From DATAOG01 sp963798075 (lineage in GTDB: Bacteria > Pseudomonadota > Alphaproteobacteria > Geminicoccales > Geminicoccaceae): DNA of 64,000 bases. Shown in pieces: positions 19,524-28,218 of this stretch (position 1 is its first letter; each line of letters opens with the position of its first letter). Made by a program: the position numbers and the translations under genes. The notes under the pieces are model-generated. The model did no database searches. It worked only from the letters and a program-made list of their open reading frames with translations, and was not told the DNA's origin. Location: positions 25,702-89,701 of the forward strand of contig CAWCRU010000004.1 of NCBI GenBank assembly GCA_963798075.1, read 5' to 3'.

Positions 19524-19872
19524 ACGGCTGCCGCCGGCGGTCGCGCCGCCGCCTGCGATCCGGCCGCCGCGGCCCCCCGCGGCCGCGGCCGCCAGCGGTT
19601 TCTTGCCGCGTCTGCAAATTCCCCTACTTGTGCAATCGAGCGGCGGCAGAGCAGGCCCGTTATCGGAAATTGACTTTGATTTGACTTAAATTGTACTTGA
19701 AAATTTCAAATCAAATTTAGATATATACTTGAATAAGCTTCGATTGTGTTTTATCAATTAACCGCAAAACCCCTGGTCGTCTGGGTCACGTCGGTAGCGG
19801 CGCAGTGATGGGTGGCAACTGCGCCGGGCGACCAGAGGAGAATCAACATCGCACCAGACTTGAGAGGACATC
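19524..19872. other. Intergenic region before rpfF with an A+T-rich block
   Basis: The first 110 bases are G+C-rich with short GC palindromes (around 19570-19585) that could terminate the OmpA-like gene. From about 19660 to 19755 composition turns sharply A+T-rich, the only such patch inside the window. It contains TTGACT elements at about 19670 and 19681, the palindrome TGAAAATTTCA, and repeated AAATTT boxes. This is a plausible promoter or operator region for rpfF; no gene is seen. Confidence 0.5.
19773..19835 (+). promoter_or_regulatory. Structured 5' leader upstream of rpfF
   Basis: Two nested stems can be drawn: CTGGTCG pairs with CGACCAG (outer), and GGCGCAGT pairs perfectly with ACTGCGCC (inner, 11-base loop). 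GAGGAG follows the outer stem immediately, and the rpfF start lies 38 bases further. The fold could be a leader controlling rpfF translation or transcript stability. Its shape is loosely riboswitch-like, but I could not match it to a known class, including the c-di-GMP classes. Confidence 0.4.
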
Positions 19873-19873
19873 G

Positions 19874-20911
19874 ATGACCTTTTTCAAAAGACAGACGCTG
19901 GATGGCTCGGCTCAGGCCGCGGTCCAGACGGGCGCGCTCCGGCAAATCGCCCGCATCGAGAACTTCCCGAATCGGTACGATCCCGATCGTGGCTGGCGTC
20001 GGGACAACGTCGTCAGCTTCGATCTGCGAGACCTCGAGGGCCAGTCGGACGCTCTCGGGGTTCGCTTCGAGGCGGGCCAGGGCAGCCTCTGGTGCGCGTT
20101 CAATCACGGCGAGCGACCTTGCTTCACGCCCAAGCTGCTGGCGGCGATCCGACGCCTGCAGGTCCGTCTGCAGCGCGGCCTGACCGGCCCCCCGCGCGCG
20201 CAGGCGCCCCTGCGCAGCCTGATCTGGACCTCGACGATGCCGGGCGTCTGGAACCTCGGCGGCGATCTCGAGCTGTTCGTCGAGCTGATCCGGGCGCAGG
20301 CCGAGGCCGAGCTTCGCCAGTACGCGCATGCCTGCGTCGACGTCGTCTACCAGAACCTGTGCAAGCTCGAGCTGCCGCTGCTGACCATCGCTTTGGTCCA
20401 GGGCGACGCGCTCGGCGGCGGCTTCGAGGCGGTGCTGACCAACGATGTCATCATCGCCGAGCAGGGCAGCAAGTTCGGCCTGCCCGAGATCCTGTTCAAC
20501 ATGTTTCCGGGCATGGGCGCCTACAGCCTGCTGTGCCGGCGCCTGGACGGGTGCCGGGCGCAGCAGCTGATCTTGAGCGGCCGCCTGTACGAGGCCGAGG
20601 AGCTCGAGCGGATGGGGCTCGTCGACCTCGTGGTGGCACCCGGCGAGGGCGAGGCCGCGGTCCGCGACTACCTCGCCCGCAACGAGCGCCGCCATGCCGT
20701 GCTGCGCGCGCTCAGCGAGGTCCGCCGGCGCTGCCAGCCCGTCAGCTACGACGAGCTGATCGCGGTCACCGAGCTCTGGGTGACCACAGCGCTCGCCCTC
20801 GACAAGGCCGATCTGCGGCGGATGGAACGCCTCGCGGCCGCGCAGCAGCGGCGCCGGACGCGGGCGCCGGCGCCAGCCGAGCCGCCGCAGCTGCTCAGCG
20901 CGGTCGGCTGA
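19874..20911 (+). CDS. rpfF: DSF synthase RpfF (crotonase fold)
   Basis: The 345-residue protein is a crotonase-superfamily enzyme of the RpfF type. RpfF dehydrates and hydrolyses 3-hydroxyacyl-ACP to release cis-2-unsaturated fatty acid signals (DSF). Key segments are VQGDALGGGFEAVLTNDVII and GLPEILFNMFPGMGAYSLL. The two glutamates Glu185 and Glu205 are 20 residues apart, exactly as the catalytic Glu141/Glu161 of Xanthomonas RpfF. An N-terminal extension of about 45 residues and a basic C-terminal tail are extra. AGAGGA precedes ATG 19874. Its 3' end overlaps by 17 bases the convergent RpfC-type kinase gene, which strongly supports the assignment over a general enoyl-CoA hydratase. Confidence 0.88.
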   Translation: MTFFKRQTLDGSAQAAVQTGALRQIARIENFPNRYDPDRGWRRDNVVSFDLRDLEGQSDALGVRFEAGQGSLWCAFNHGERPCFTPKLLAAIRRLQVRLQRGLTGPPRAQAPLRSLIWTSTMPGVWNLGGDLELFVELIRAQAEAELRQYAHACVDVVYQNLCKLELPLLTIALVQGDALGGGFEAVLTNDVIIAEQGSKFGLPEILFNMFPGMGAYSLLCRRLDGCRAQQLILSGRLYEAEELERMGLVDLVVAPGEGEAAVRDYLARNERRHAVLRALSEVRRRCQPVSYDELIAVTELWVTTALALDKADLRRMERLAAAQQRRRTRAPAPAEPPQLLSAVG

Positions 20912-23462
20912 GGACCGGTCGCCCGCGCGTTGCGGCCAGCTCGGCGAGCAAGGCCCGCCGAAGCCGCTCGAACTCGGACCTGAGCCGGGCCACGTGGTCG
21001 GCGCCCCGCTCCGCGAGCTCGGCGGAGCCGATGCCGCGCCAGCCGAGGCAGAGCTCGAACACCGCCGTCGCGCCGAGGTGCGCGGCGCTGCTGCGCAGCG
21101 CGTGCGCCCGGTCGCGGAAGGCGGTCGCATCGGCCGCGCCGGCGGCGACCTCGAGCTCGGCGATCAGCTGCTCGGCGTCGGCGATGAAGTCGTGGATCAG
21201 CCCGGCCAGGAAGCCCTCCTCGTCGTCCAGCTGGCGCAAGCGGTCGAGCAGCGCCGGGTCGAGCACCGGCAGCGGGCGCGCGTCGGCGGCGCGGGGTTCG
21301 CTGCTGGAGGGCCGCCTTGCATCGCCAGGCGCCGCCCGGGCGCTCGCCGCGGCCGGCCGGGTCAGGCGCTCGACCAGGGCCAGCAGCTCCTCGAGCGCCA
21401 CCGGCTTGGTGACGTAGGCGTCCATGCCGGCCGCCTCGCATTGGCGCCTGGCCTCGGCGGTGGCGTCGGCCGTGAGCGCCACGAAGGGCGGCAGGTCGCG
21501 GCCGCCGGTCCCGAACCGGTGCAGCTTGACCGCATCGAGGCCGCCCATGACCGGCATGTTCAGGTCCATGACCACGAGATCGAAGCGGGCGGCCGCCAGA
21601 GCGTCGAGGGCCTCCTCGCCGTTGCCGACCATCGTCACCTCGTGACCCGCGCCGCTCAGCATCTTCTCGATCACCAGCTGGTTGATCCGGTTGTCCTCGG
21701 CGACCAGGATCCGCCGGCTCGGGGAGACGATCGGCAGCGCCGGGGTCGCCTCCCCCGCCGCGTCGGCAGACCCGTCCGCGATCGCCAGCGCCGCGTGCAG
21801 GCTGGCATAGAGAAGATCGTCGCTCGCCGCCCGCGGCAGCCGGGCCAGATAGTCGCCGGCCGCGGCCGGCACCCCATCGGCGATCAGGATGACGTTCAGC
21901 GGCTCGGCCGGGAAGCGCCGGGCCCAGTCGGCGCGCAGCTGGCGATCGAGGTCGGCCGCGGGCAGGCCCAGCAGCACCAGCGCCCGCCGGCGCCCGGCCT
22001 GGGCGAGCGCGCCGCACGCCACTTCCGGGCCGCCGGCGAGCATCACTTCGACCCCCCAGCGCGCGAGCCGCCGCCTGTAGACCAGCGCCGCCGCGCGCTC
22101 GCCCATCAGGACGACCTGCCCGCTCAGCGCCCGCTCGCCATCGGGGCAGCGTGCGAAGGCGCCTTCGAACCGGAAGCACGAGCCGGCTCCGGGAGTGCTC
22201 TCGACGACCAGCGAGCCGCCGAGCAGCCCGGCCAGCTGGCGGGCGATGGCAAGCCCGAGCCCGGTGCCGCCATAGCGCCGGGTGGTCGATTCGTCGGCCT
22301 GCGTGAAGCGCTCGAAGATGCGCTCCTGCGCCTCGGGCGGGATCCCGATGCCGGTGTCCTCCACCTCGATCGCAACCGTCGCGAGCTCGCGCCCGATCGC
22401 GTGCCCGCGCAGGCGGATCGTGACCCGGCCGCGGTCGGTGAACTTGACCGCGTTGGCGGCGAGGTTGACCAGGATCTGCTGCAGCGAGCGCCTGGCGCCG
22501 TGCAAGAGGTGGGGTACCGCCGGGTCGACCTCGAGGTGCAAGGTCAGCCCCTTCTCGACCGCCTGGTGGTGGAGCATGGCGTGCACGGAAGCCAGCAGGG
22601 CGTGGAGATCGAACTCGACCGCCGGATCGGCCTGCTCGGACTCGATGCGGGCGATGTTCAAGATCTCGCCGATCATCTCGAGCAGGGTCTGAGCGGCGCT
22701 GCGCACGGTCTGCACCATGTCGCGCTGCGGGCTCTCGAGGGACGTGCTGCGCAGCAGATCGGCCATGCCGATGATCGCGTGCAGCGGCGTGCGCAGCTCG
22801 TGGCTCATGGTCGCAAGAAAGCGGCTCTTGGCCCGGTTGGCCGCCTCCGCCCGGCCCAGCGCATCGGTCAGCCGGATCAGCAGGGAGGCGGCGTAGGCCG
22901 GCAGCAGCAGGAGCGCGAACCAGAGGCCGGCCGAGAGCGCCGGCTGGCGCCGCCAGTACCCGGTCAGCGCGATCACCAGGGCAAAGCCGCACAGGCTCGC
23001 CAGCGCCGATATGAACAGATAGCGGCGGCCGTAGCGGAACCCCATCCCGAAGGTGATCCAAAGATAGAACGGATAGAACACCGCCGCCGTCGCCTGGCCG
23101 ATCGTCAACGCCACCGTGAGCGTCAGCATGTCGAGGGTCATGCCGGCATAGCGCCTGGCCGGTCGCGGCTGCGGCTGCCACAGCAGATGGCCGAACAGCA
23201 GCAGGGCGCCCGCGAGGTAAGCGACCCCGAGCGGCCGGCAGCGCTGCGCCAGGGCCGCCGCCTGACCGTCGCCCTGCGCGGTCAGGCTGAGGTAGAGCAG
23301 ACAGGCCGCGGCGATCGCGACCCGGATCAGGACCTGCTCGTGCTCGCTGTCGGCGCGCCCCTGCAGGCGGGCGACCAGCCGCCGGCAGGCCGCGGCCGCC
23401 CGCCGTGGCCGCGATCTTGCCGCCGCTGCCGCGGGGTCCGACCGGAACGCCCGGACACTCAC
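20895..23462 (-). CDS. rpfC: RpfC-type hybrid sensor histidine kinase (DSF sensor)
   Basis: An 855-residue hybrid kinase. After a basic N-terminus the segment GRADSEHEQVLIRV closely resembles the RpfC input region. About five membrane helices (46-195) follow with almost no periplasmic part, as expected for a lipid-signal sensor. Then come HisKA (His221 in SHELRTP), HATPase (NLAANAVKF, DTGIGI, GGTGLGLAI), a degenerate receiver-like stretch (447-560), a true receiver (phospho-acceptor Asp633) and a C-terminal Hpt domain (His787). The domain order matches Xanthomonas RpfC. GTG 23462 has GGAGGGG upstream. The response-regulator gene lies 85 bases upstream on the same strand, so the two form an operon. 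Confidence 0.9.
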   Translation of the reverse strand: MSVRAFRSDPAAAAARSRPRRAAAACRRLVARLQGRADSEHEQVLIRVAIAAACLLYLSLTAQGDGQAAALAQRCRPLGVAYLAGALLLFGHLLWQPQPRPARRYAGMTLDMLTLTVALTIGQATAAVFYPFYLWITFGMGFRYGRRYLFISALASLCGFALVIALTGYWRRQPALSAGLWFALLLLPAYAASLLIRLTDALGRAEAANRAKSRFLATMSHELRTPLHAIIGMADLLRSTSLESPQRDMVQTVRSAAQTLLEMIGEILNIARIESEQADPAVEFDLHALLASVHAMLHHQAVEKGLTLHLEVDPAVPHLLHGARRSLQQILVNLAANAVKFTDRGRVTIRLRGHAIGRELATVAIEVEDTGIGIPPEAQERIFERFTQADESTTRRYGGTGLGLAIARQLAGLLGGSLVVESTPGAGSCFRFEGAFARCPDGERALSGQVVLMGERAAALVYRRRLARWGVEVMLAGGPEVACGALAQAGRRRALVLLGLPAADLDRQLRADWARRFPAEPLNVILIADGVPAAAGDYLARLPRAASDDLLYASLHAALAIADGSADAAGEATPALPIVSPSRRILVAEDNRINQLVIEKMLSGAGHEVTMVGNGEEALDALAAARFDLVVMDLNMPVMGGLDAVKLHRFGTGGRDLPPFVALTADATAEARRQCEAAGMDAYVTKPVALEELLALVERLTRPAAASARAAPGDARRPSSSEPRAADARPLPVLDPALLDRLRQLDDEEGFLAGLIHDFIADAEQLIAELEVAAGAADATAFRDRAHALRSSAAHLGATAVFELCLGWRGIGSAELAERGADHVARLRSEFERLRRALLAELAATRGRPVLSRPR

Positions 23463-23547
23463 GAGGGCCCCTCCGTCACCGGCGGTCCTCGTCTCGGGGG
23501 CGGGAGGGTGGCGCTCGCGCGCATCGGGCCTGCCGGCCGCGCCGGCC

Positions 23548-25701
23548 TCAGCCAGAGGCTACGGCCGGCAGGTCCCGGCCTTGGAACAGGACGTGGAAAT
23601 CCTCCGCCGGCAGCGGCGGGCTGATCAGATCGCCCTGCGCCTCGTCGCAACCCAATTGATGCAGCCGCGCGAGCTGGTCCGCGGTCTCCACCCCCTCGGC
23701 CGTGACCTTGAGGCCCAGGCTGTGGCCGAGGTCGATCACGGCGCGCACGATCGCCTCGTCCTGCCCGTCGTGACCGACCTTGTGGACGAAGCTCTGGTCG
23801 ATCTTGAGCCGCTGGATCGGCAGCCGCTTGACGTAGGCCAGCGAGGAATAGCCGGTCCCGAAATCGTCGAGCGAGAAATTGACGCCGATCTGGTGCAGCC
23901 GGCGCAGGCTGGTCATCACGATCTCGCTGTCGTCGAGCATCACGCCCTCGGTCAGCTCGATCTCGAGCCAGGCGGGGTCGAGCCCGGTCTCGGCCAGCGT
24001 GTTCTCGATCAGGCTCGTGATGCCGCCCTCGCGAAACTGCACGGGCGACAGATTGACCGAGAGCCGCAGCGGCGGCAGGCCGGCGGCCTGCCACAGGCGA
24101 TGCTGGCGGCAGGCGTGGTCGAGGACGCGCTCGGTCAACGGGCCGATCAGGCCGATGTCCTCGGCGAGCTCGACGAACTCGCTCGGCCGGACCATGCCGC
24201 GACGCGGATGGCGCCAGCGCAGCAGCGCCTCGATGCCGACGATCTGGCCGCTGCGGAGGTCGCGCTGCGGCTGGTAGTGGACCGTGAACTGGTCGGCCGC
24301 GAAGGCCTGGCGCAGCTCGCGCTCGAGCAGCCCGGTGCGGCGCGCCACGAGGTTCATCTGGGGGGCGAAGAAGCAGCTGCCGTTGCGGCCGTTCGACTTG
24401 GCCCGATACATCGCGAGCTCGGCGTTCTTGAGCAGCCGGTCGGCCGCCTGACCATCGGCCGGGAACAGGGTGAGCCCGACGCTGGCGCTGGTGTGGAGCT
24501 CTTCGCCGTTGATCACGAACGGCTGCCCGAAGCTGTCGATCAGACGCCGCGCCAGGGCGCGCGGCTCGTCGGCGGCGCCGACCTCGCTCTGCAGGATCAC
24601 GAACTCGTCGCCCCCGAGGCGGCCGATCGCATCGGTCTCGCGCAGGCAGGCCTGCAGACGCTCGGCCACCGCCTTGAGCAGCAGGTCGCCGCACGGCAGG
24701 CCGAAAGCATCGTTGATCCCCTTGAAGCGATCGAGATCGAGCAACAGCACCGCCGCGACGCTGGCGGCGCGGCGCGCCCGCGCCAGCGCATGGTCGAGGT
24801 ACTCGCGAAACAGCGCCCGGTTGGGCAGGCCGGTCAGCGCGTCGTGACCGGCCTGGTGGCGCATCCGCGCCTCGGCCTGCTTGAGCTCGGTAATGTCCAA
24901 AGACACCGTCACCACGTCGGCGACCCGGCCGGCGTCGTCGAGCAGCGGCGACTTGGTGGTCAGCAGGACGTGCTCCTGAGTGGAGACCGGACACGTCACC
25001 TCCTGCTCGAAGCTCGGCAGGGTCTCGCCGGTCTCGAACACCTTGGCATTGAGCACCAGCTGCCGGGTCGCGTAGGCCTCGCCATGCACCTGCTCGAGGG
25101 TGCGACCCATCGCGCTCGCCGGATCGACCCCGTAGAGCTCCTTATGGGCGCTGTTGATCAGGGTCAGGCGGCCGTTGCGGTCGACCGCGCTGATGGCCGC
25201 CGGCACGGTGTCGATCAGGCGGCGCAGGCGCAGCTCGCTGGCCCGCAGCGCCGCCTCGTGCTGCTCGCTGCTCGACGCGAGCTCGCGGCGCAGGTCGCGG
25301 GCCCGTTGCTCCAGGAGCCTCTGTTGCTTGCGCAGGGTCAGAAGATTGCGCGCCCGGGCGCGGAACTCGACATGATCGACCGGGCTCAGCAGAAAGTCGG
25401 TCGCCCCGGCTTCCAGCGCCTGATAGCAATAGCTGCGGTCTTCGTAGACCGTGACCACGACCACCGGCACGTCGACCGCGCCGGGCAAGGCGCGAAAGGC
25501 GCGGACGAAATCGGCGCCGTCCATCCCGGGCATCTTGTAGTCGGTGATCACCAGATCCGGCAGCAGGCCCGACGCCGAATCGAGAGCCGCCTGCGGGCTA
25601 GCAAATGCCTTGACCCGGACCCCCTCCTCGACCGAGGCCGCCAACCGGGTAAGTATGTTCCGATTGGTGACCCGATCATCAATGACTACGACATTGGGCA
25701 T
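23548..25701 (-). CDS. RpfG-like receiver fused to PAS-GGDEF-EAL (c-di-GMP turnover)
   Basis: The 717-residue regulator starts with a receiver domain (1-120; Asp54 in ITDYKMPGMDG). Features such as VTVYEDRSYCYQALEAGATD and SPVDHVEFRARARNLL strongly recall the RpfG receiver. A short coiled coil and a PAS domain (about 157-275) follow. Next is a GGDEF domain with an intact GGDEF at 363-367, then an EAL domain (EALLRW at 491, DDFGTGYSSL, AEGVET). Both catalytic signatures look intact, so the protein could make or degrade c-di-GMP. It is placed first in the operon with the RpfC-type kinase, whose Hpt domain would phosphorylate it. Classical RpfG carries HD-GYP instead. Confidence 0.9.
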   Translation of the reverse strand: MPNVVVIDDRVTNRNILTRLAASVEEGVRVKAFASPQAALDSASGLLPDLVITDYKMPGMDGADFVRAFRALPGAVDVPVVVVTVYEDRSYCYQALEAGATDFLLSPVDHVEFRARARNLLTLRKQQRLLEQRARDLRRELASSSEQHEAALRASELRLRRLIDTVPAAISAVDRNGRLTLINSAHKELYGVDPASAMGRTLEQVHGEAYATRQLVLNAKVFETGETLPSFEQEVTCPVSTQEHVLLTTKSPLLDDAGRVADVVTVSLDITELKQAEARMRHQAGHDALTGLPNRALFREYLDHALARARRAASVAAVLLLDLDRFKGINDAFGLPCGDLLLKAVAERLQACLRETDAIGRLGGDEFVILQSEVGAADEPRALARRLIDSFGQPFVINGEELHTSASVGLTLFPADGQAADRLLKNAELAMYRAKSNGRNGSCFFAPQMNLVARRTGLLERELRQAFAADQFTVHYQPQRDLRSGQIVGIEALLRWRHPRRGMVRPSEFVELAEDIGLIGPLTERVLDHACRQHRLWQAAGLPPLRLSVNLSPVQFREGGITSLIENTLAETGLDPAWLEIELTEGVMLDDSEIVMTSLRRLHQIGVNFSLDDFGTGYSSLAYVKRLPIQRLKIDQSFVHKVGHDGQDEAIVRAVIDLGHSLGLKVTAEGVETADQLARLHQLGCDEAQGDLISPPLPAEDFHVLFQGRDLPAVASG

Positions 25702-26571
25702 CGTAAAGGAGAACTCGACGACCGGTCACGCGCGACTGAACATGAACGGAGTTGACCCACTGCCGCCCTCCTTAGCCGAGGGCCGATTGTTCATCAAGCA
25801 AAAGGTGAAAAGGCTGCCGATGCATTAACACCAGAGGTTAGGTTCGGCGAGGCCCACTTCGCGGCGCGGGCGAGCGTGCGCCGGCCCCCTCGCGGTCGCA
25901 ACCGGGCCGAGACCATAGCCCTGGCCGCTGGCCGGGTCTTCCCCGGACCCGCCCGGCGCTTCGGTTGCGGGGGCCCGCCGCAGCCCCGCGCGGCGGTTCC
26001 TGGTGCAGGCCCACTTCTTTGGCGGCCGGTCCGGCGACCGATCGAGCGGCCGGCATCGCCGACCATCCAACATCCGACCCGACCGGGCGCCACCCCGGCG
26101 GTCGATCCGGCGGTCGCCGGTCGCGGCATCACACCCTGAGGTTGGACCGATCGGCTTCCGCGGCCGCCGCCGCTTAGGGGAGCGGGACGCAAGGTCCGTA
26201 CCGCCGGCGCGCCCCCAGCCCCGGGCAGGCTTCCGCCTGGCGACCAGCGGTGCCGACGCCTGGACCGGACCGGCCGGACCGGACCGCAGCCAGCGAGCCA
26301 GCCGGCTCCCGCCCGTCCCGGTACCGACACCGGGCGCCGCGCAAAGCTGCTGGGGGGCCGTCCGCAAGGACGACCCCCCGAGGGTCCCATCTCATCAGTC
26401 AAACGCTGGCCATGCCGTGGAGTCACCCGTTGCACCAACCAACGTTGCGCGTAGTCTCAACGTTTCCGAAATGTTCGTCAAGAGAAATATCGCCTCATAG
26501 TTGAACCTTCTGTGCGATTGGCTTTCCTGCCGCGCTAGGCTAGGTGGAGGGGCCTTTTGGGGGATGTTGGT
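25702..26571. other. 870-bp region without a convincing gene
   Basis: Open frames exist on both strands but have no start context, no recognisable domains and only composition-driven proline/arginine-rich translations. The first 100 bases should contain the promoter of the rpfG-like/rpfC operon. A run of GGACC direct repeats lies at 26262-26286, and a strong hairpin at 26352-26379. The last 150 bases are less G+C-rich and probably contain the promoter of the FIST gene. Confidence 0.5.
26352..26379. other. Strong 12-bp hairpin with GCAA tetraloop
   Basis: GGGGGGCCGTCC and GGACGACCCCCC pair in 11 of 12 positions around GCAA, a GNRA tetraloop. No T-run follows on either strand. It may be a structured transcript element or a bidirectional barrier between the rpf locus and the FIST gene. 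Confidence 0.45.
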
Positions 26572-27690
26572 ATGGAGGTCTTCCGGGCGGCCCAGGGGCG
26601 CGGCACCGACTGGCACCGCGCCTGCCGGGGCTGCATCCAGGGCCTGGCCGATCTGCCGGCGAGCGCCAATCTCGGCTTCGTCTACGCCAGCGATCCGTTG
26701 GCCGAGGCCCTCGATCTGATCGTCGCCCGGCTGAGCGAAGCGACCGGGGTGCGCGACTGGGTCGGGACCGGCGGCGCCGGCGTCTGCGGCAGCGGCCGCG
26801 AATACATGGGCAGCGGCGCGATCGTGGCCCTGGTCGCGAGCCTGCCCGAGCAGAGCTTCCAGCTGTTCGACGGCCTGCGCGACGGGCGCGCCGACCTCGA
26901 CCCCCGGCTCGCCGACGGGGCCACGGGCGGCGTCGGCCGCTTTGGCGTGGTCCACGGCGATCCTCGCCATGGCGGCGCCGCGGAGACCATCGCCCGCCTC
27001 AGCGAGGGCATGGACGCGTTTCTGGTCGGCGGCTTGTCCTCGGCCAACGGCTCGCCGCTCCAGATCGCCGGCCGGCCGACCGAGGGCGGGGTCTCGGGCG
27101 TCCTGATGAGCGCCGGCGTGCCGCTGATCACCGGCCTCTCGCAGGGCTGCACGCCGATCGGCCCGGTGCACGAGGTCAGCGCCAGCCAGGGGCCCTGGGT
27201 GCTGGCGATCGACGGCCGGCCCGCCGTCGCGGTCCTCGAGGCCGAGATCGGCGAGGTCCTGGCGCGCAAGCCGCAGCGGATCGGCGGCTACATCCACGCG
27301 GCGACGCCGCTTGCCGGCTCCGATCGCGCCGACTACGTGGTCCGCCCGCTGCTCGCGATCGACGCCCGCCGCCAGATGATCGCGCTCGGCGCCGACCTCA
27401 GGCGCGGCGACCCCTTGCTGTTCGTCAAGCGCGACGGCAGCGCCGCCCAGGCCGATCTGCGCCGGATGCTGGACGACCTGCGCACGCGGCTCGACGGCCG
27501 GCGCATCCGGGGTGCCCTCTATCATACCTGCGTCGCCCGCGGCGCCCACATGTTCGGCCCCGACTCGGCCGAGCTCAAGATGATCGAGGCGGCGCTCGGA
27601 CCGCTGCCGCTCGCCGGCTTCTTCACCAACGGCGAGATCTACCACGACCGCCTCTATGGCTATACCGGCGTGCTGACCCTGTTCCTCTAG
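26572..27690 (+). CDS. FIST N- and C-domain signal-transduction protein
   Basis: A 372-residue soluble protein with both FIST domains. The N domain (about 20-210) has GTGGAGVCGSGREYMGSGAI and ITGLSQGCTPIGP. The C domain (about 215-350) ends GFFTNGEIYHDRLYGYTGVL, the usual family ending. FIST proteins are proposed small-molecule (amino-acid) sensors, often attached to c-di-GMP or chemotaxis outputs; here the domains stand alone. ATG 26572 is preferred because the protein then begins MEVFRAAQ, as in relatives; TTG 26557 with GGAGG upstream is an alternative. Its proximity to the c-di-GMP regulator is suggestive only. Confidence 0.85.
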   Translation: MEVFRAAQGRGTDWHRACRGCIQGLADLPASANLGFVYASDPLAEALDLIVARLSEATGVRDWVGTGGAGVCGSGREYMGSGAIVALVASLPEQSFQLFDGLRDGRADLDPRLADGATGGVGRFGVVHGDPRHGGAAETIARLSEGMDAFLVGGLSSANGSPLQIAGRPTEGGVSGVLMSAGVPLITGLSQGCTPIGPVHEVSASQGPWVLAIDGRPAVAVLEAEIGEVLARKPQRIGGYIHAATPLAGSDRADYVVRPLLAIDARRQMIALGADLRRGDPLLFVKRDGSAAQADLRRMLDDLRTRLDGRRIRGALYHTCVARGAHMFGPDSAELKMIEAALGPLPLAGFFTNGEIYHDRLYGYTGVLTLFL

Positions 27691-27760
27691 CCCGGCGGGG
27701 CCGCCGCGGCCGCCCTCCTTGGACGTCCTTGGCCCTCCTTGGACTGCCCTCTCGACAGAA

Positions 27761-28198
27761 ATGACCTCGCCCCGTGAATTTCCACCGCGGCCGCTGGTCG
27801 GCGTCGGCGTCGTGGTCTGGCATGGCGAGCGCGTCCTCCTGATCCGACGCGGCAAGCCCCCGCGCGTCGGCCATTGGAGCCTGCCGGGCGGCGCCCAGAA
27901 GCTGGGCGAGACGGTCGCCGAGGCGGCAAGGCGGGAGGTTCGGGAGGAGACCGGCCTTGCGGTCGCGGTCGGCGAGGTGCTGGCGGTGGTCGATCTCATC
28001 GAGCGCGACGGCGAGCGCGTCCGCTACCATTACACGCTCATCGACTTCAGCGCCGAGGCCGAGGGACCCGAACTCCGCCCGGGCGGCGATGCCGCCGACG
28101 CCCGCTGGTTCAGCCTCGACCAGATCGCCGGGCTCGGCCTCTGGTCGGAGACGCTGCGCATCATCGAGCTCGCGAGGGGCGGGCGCGCGGCCCCCTGA
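27761..28198 (+). CDS. Nudix hydrolase
   Basis: This 145-residue protein hydrolyses a nucleoside-diphosphate-linked substrate. The Nudix box spans residues 44-66 (GX5EX7REUXEEXGU is fully satisfied, with REVREETGL at its end). The preceding WSLPGG is canonical. The closest type is the ADP-ribose pyrophosphatase-like or ADP-sugar group, but substrate cannot be fixed. The start is ATG 27761; no strong Shine-Dalgarno is present. Three TCCTTGG boxes lie between it and the FIST gene, 70 bases upstream. Confidence 0.88.
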   Translation: MTSPREFPPRPLVGVGVVVWHGERVLLIRRGKPPRVGHWSLPGGAQKLGETVAEAARREVREETGLAVAVGEVLAVVDLIERDGERVRYHYTLIDFSAEAEGPELRPGGDAADARWFSLDQIAGLGLWSETLRIIELARGGRAAP

Positions 28199-28218
28199 CG
28201 CCGGGCCCTCGGCGCCGC

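Noticed and set aside
19760..19840. A c-di-GMP (GEMM) riboswitch before rpfF
   Set aside because: GCAAA- and GGTAGCGG-like words are present, but the conserved order and stems of the class could not be drawn; kept only as an unassigned structured leader.
25794..26438. Possible 180-214-residue proteins on the minus strand between the rpf locus and the FIST gene
   Set aside because: No ribosome-binding site, no recognisable domain and Pro/Arg-rich composition; several overlapping frames are equally open.
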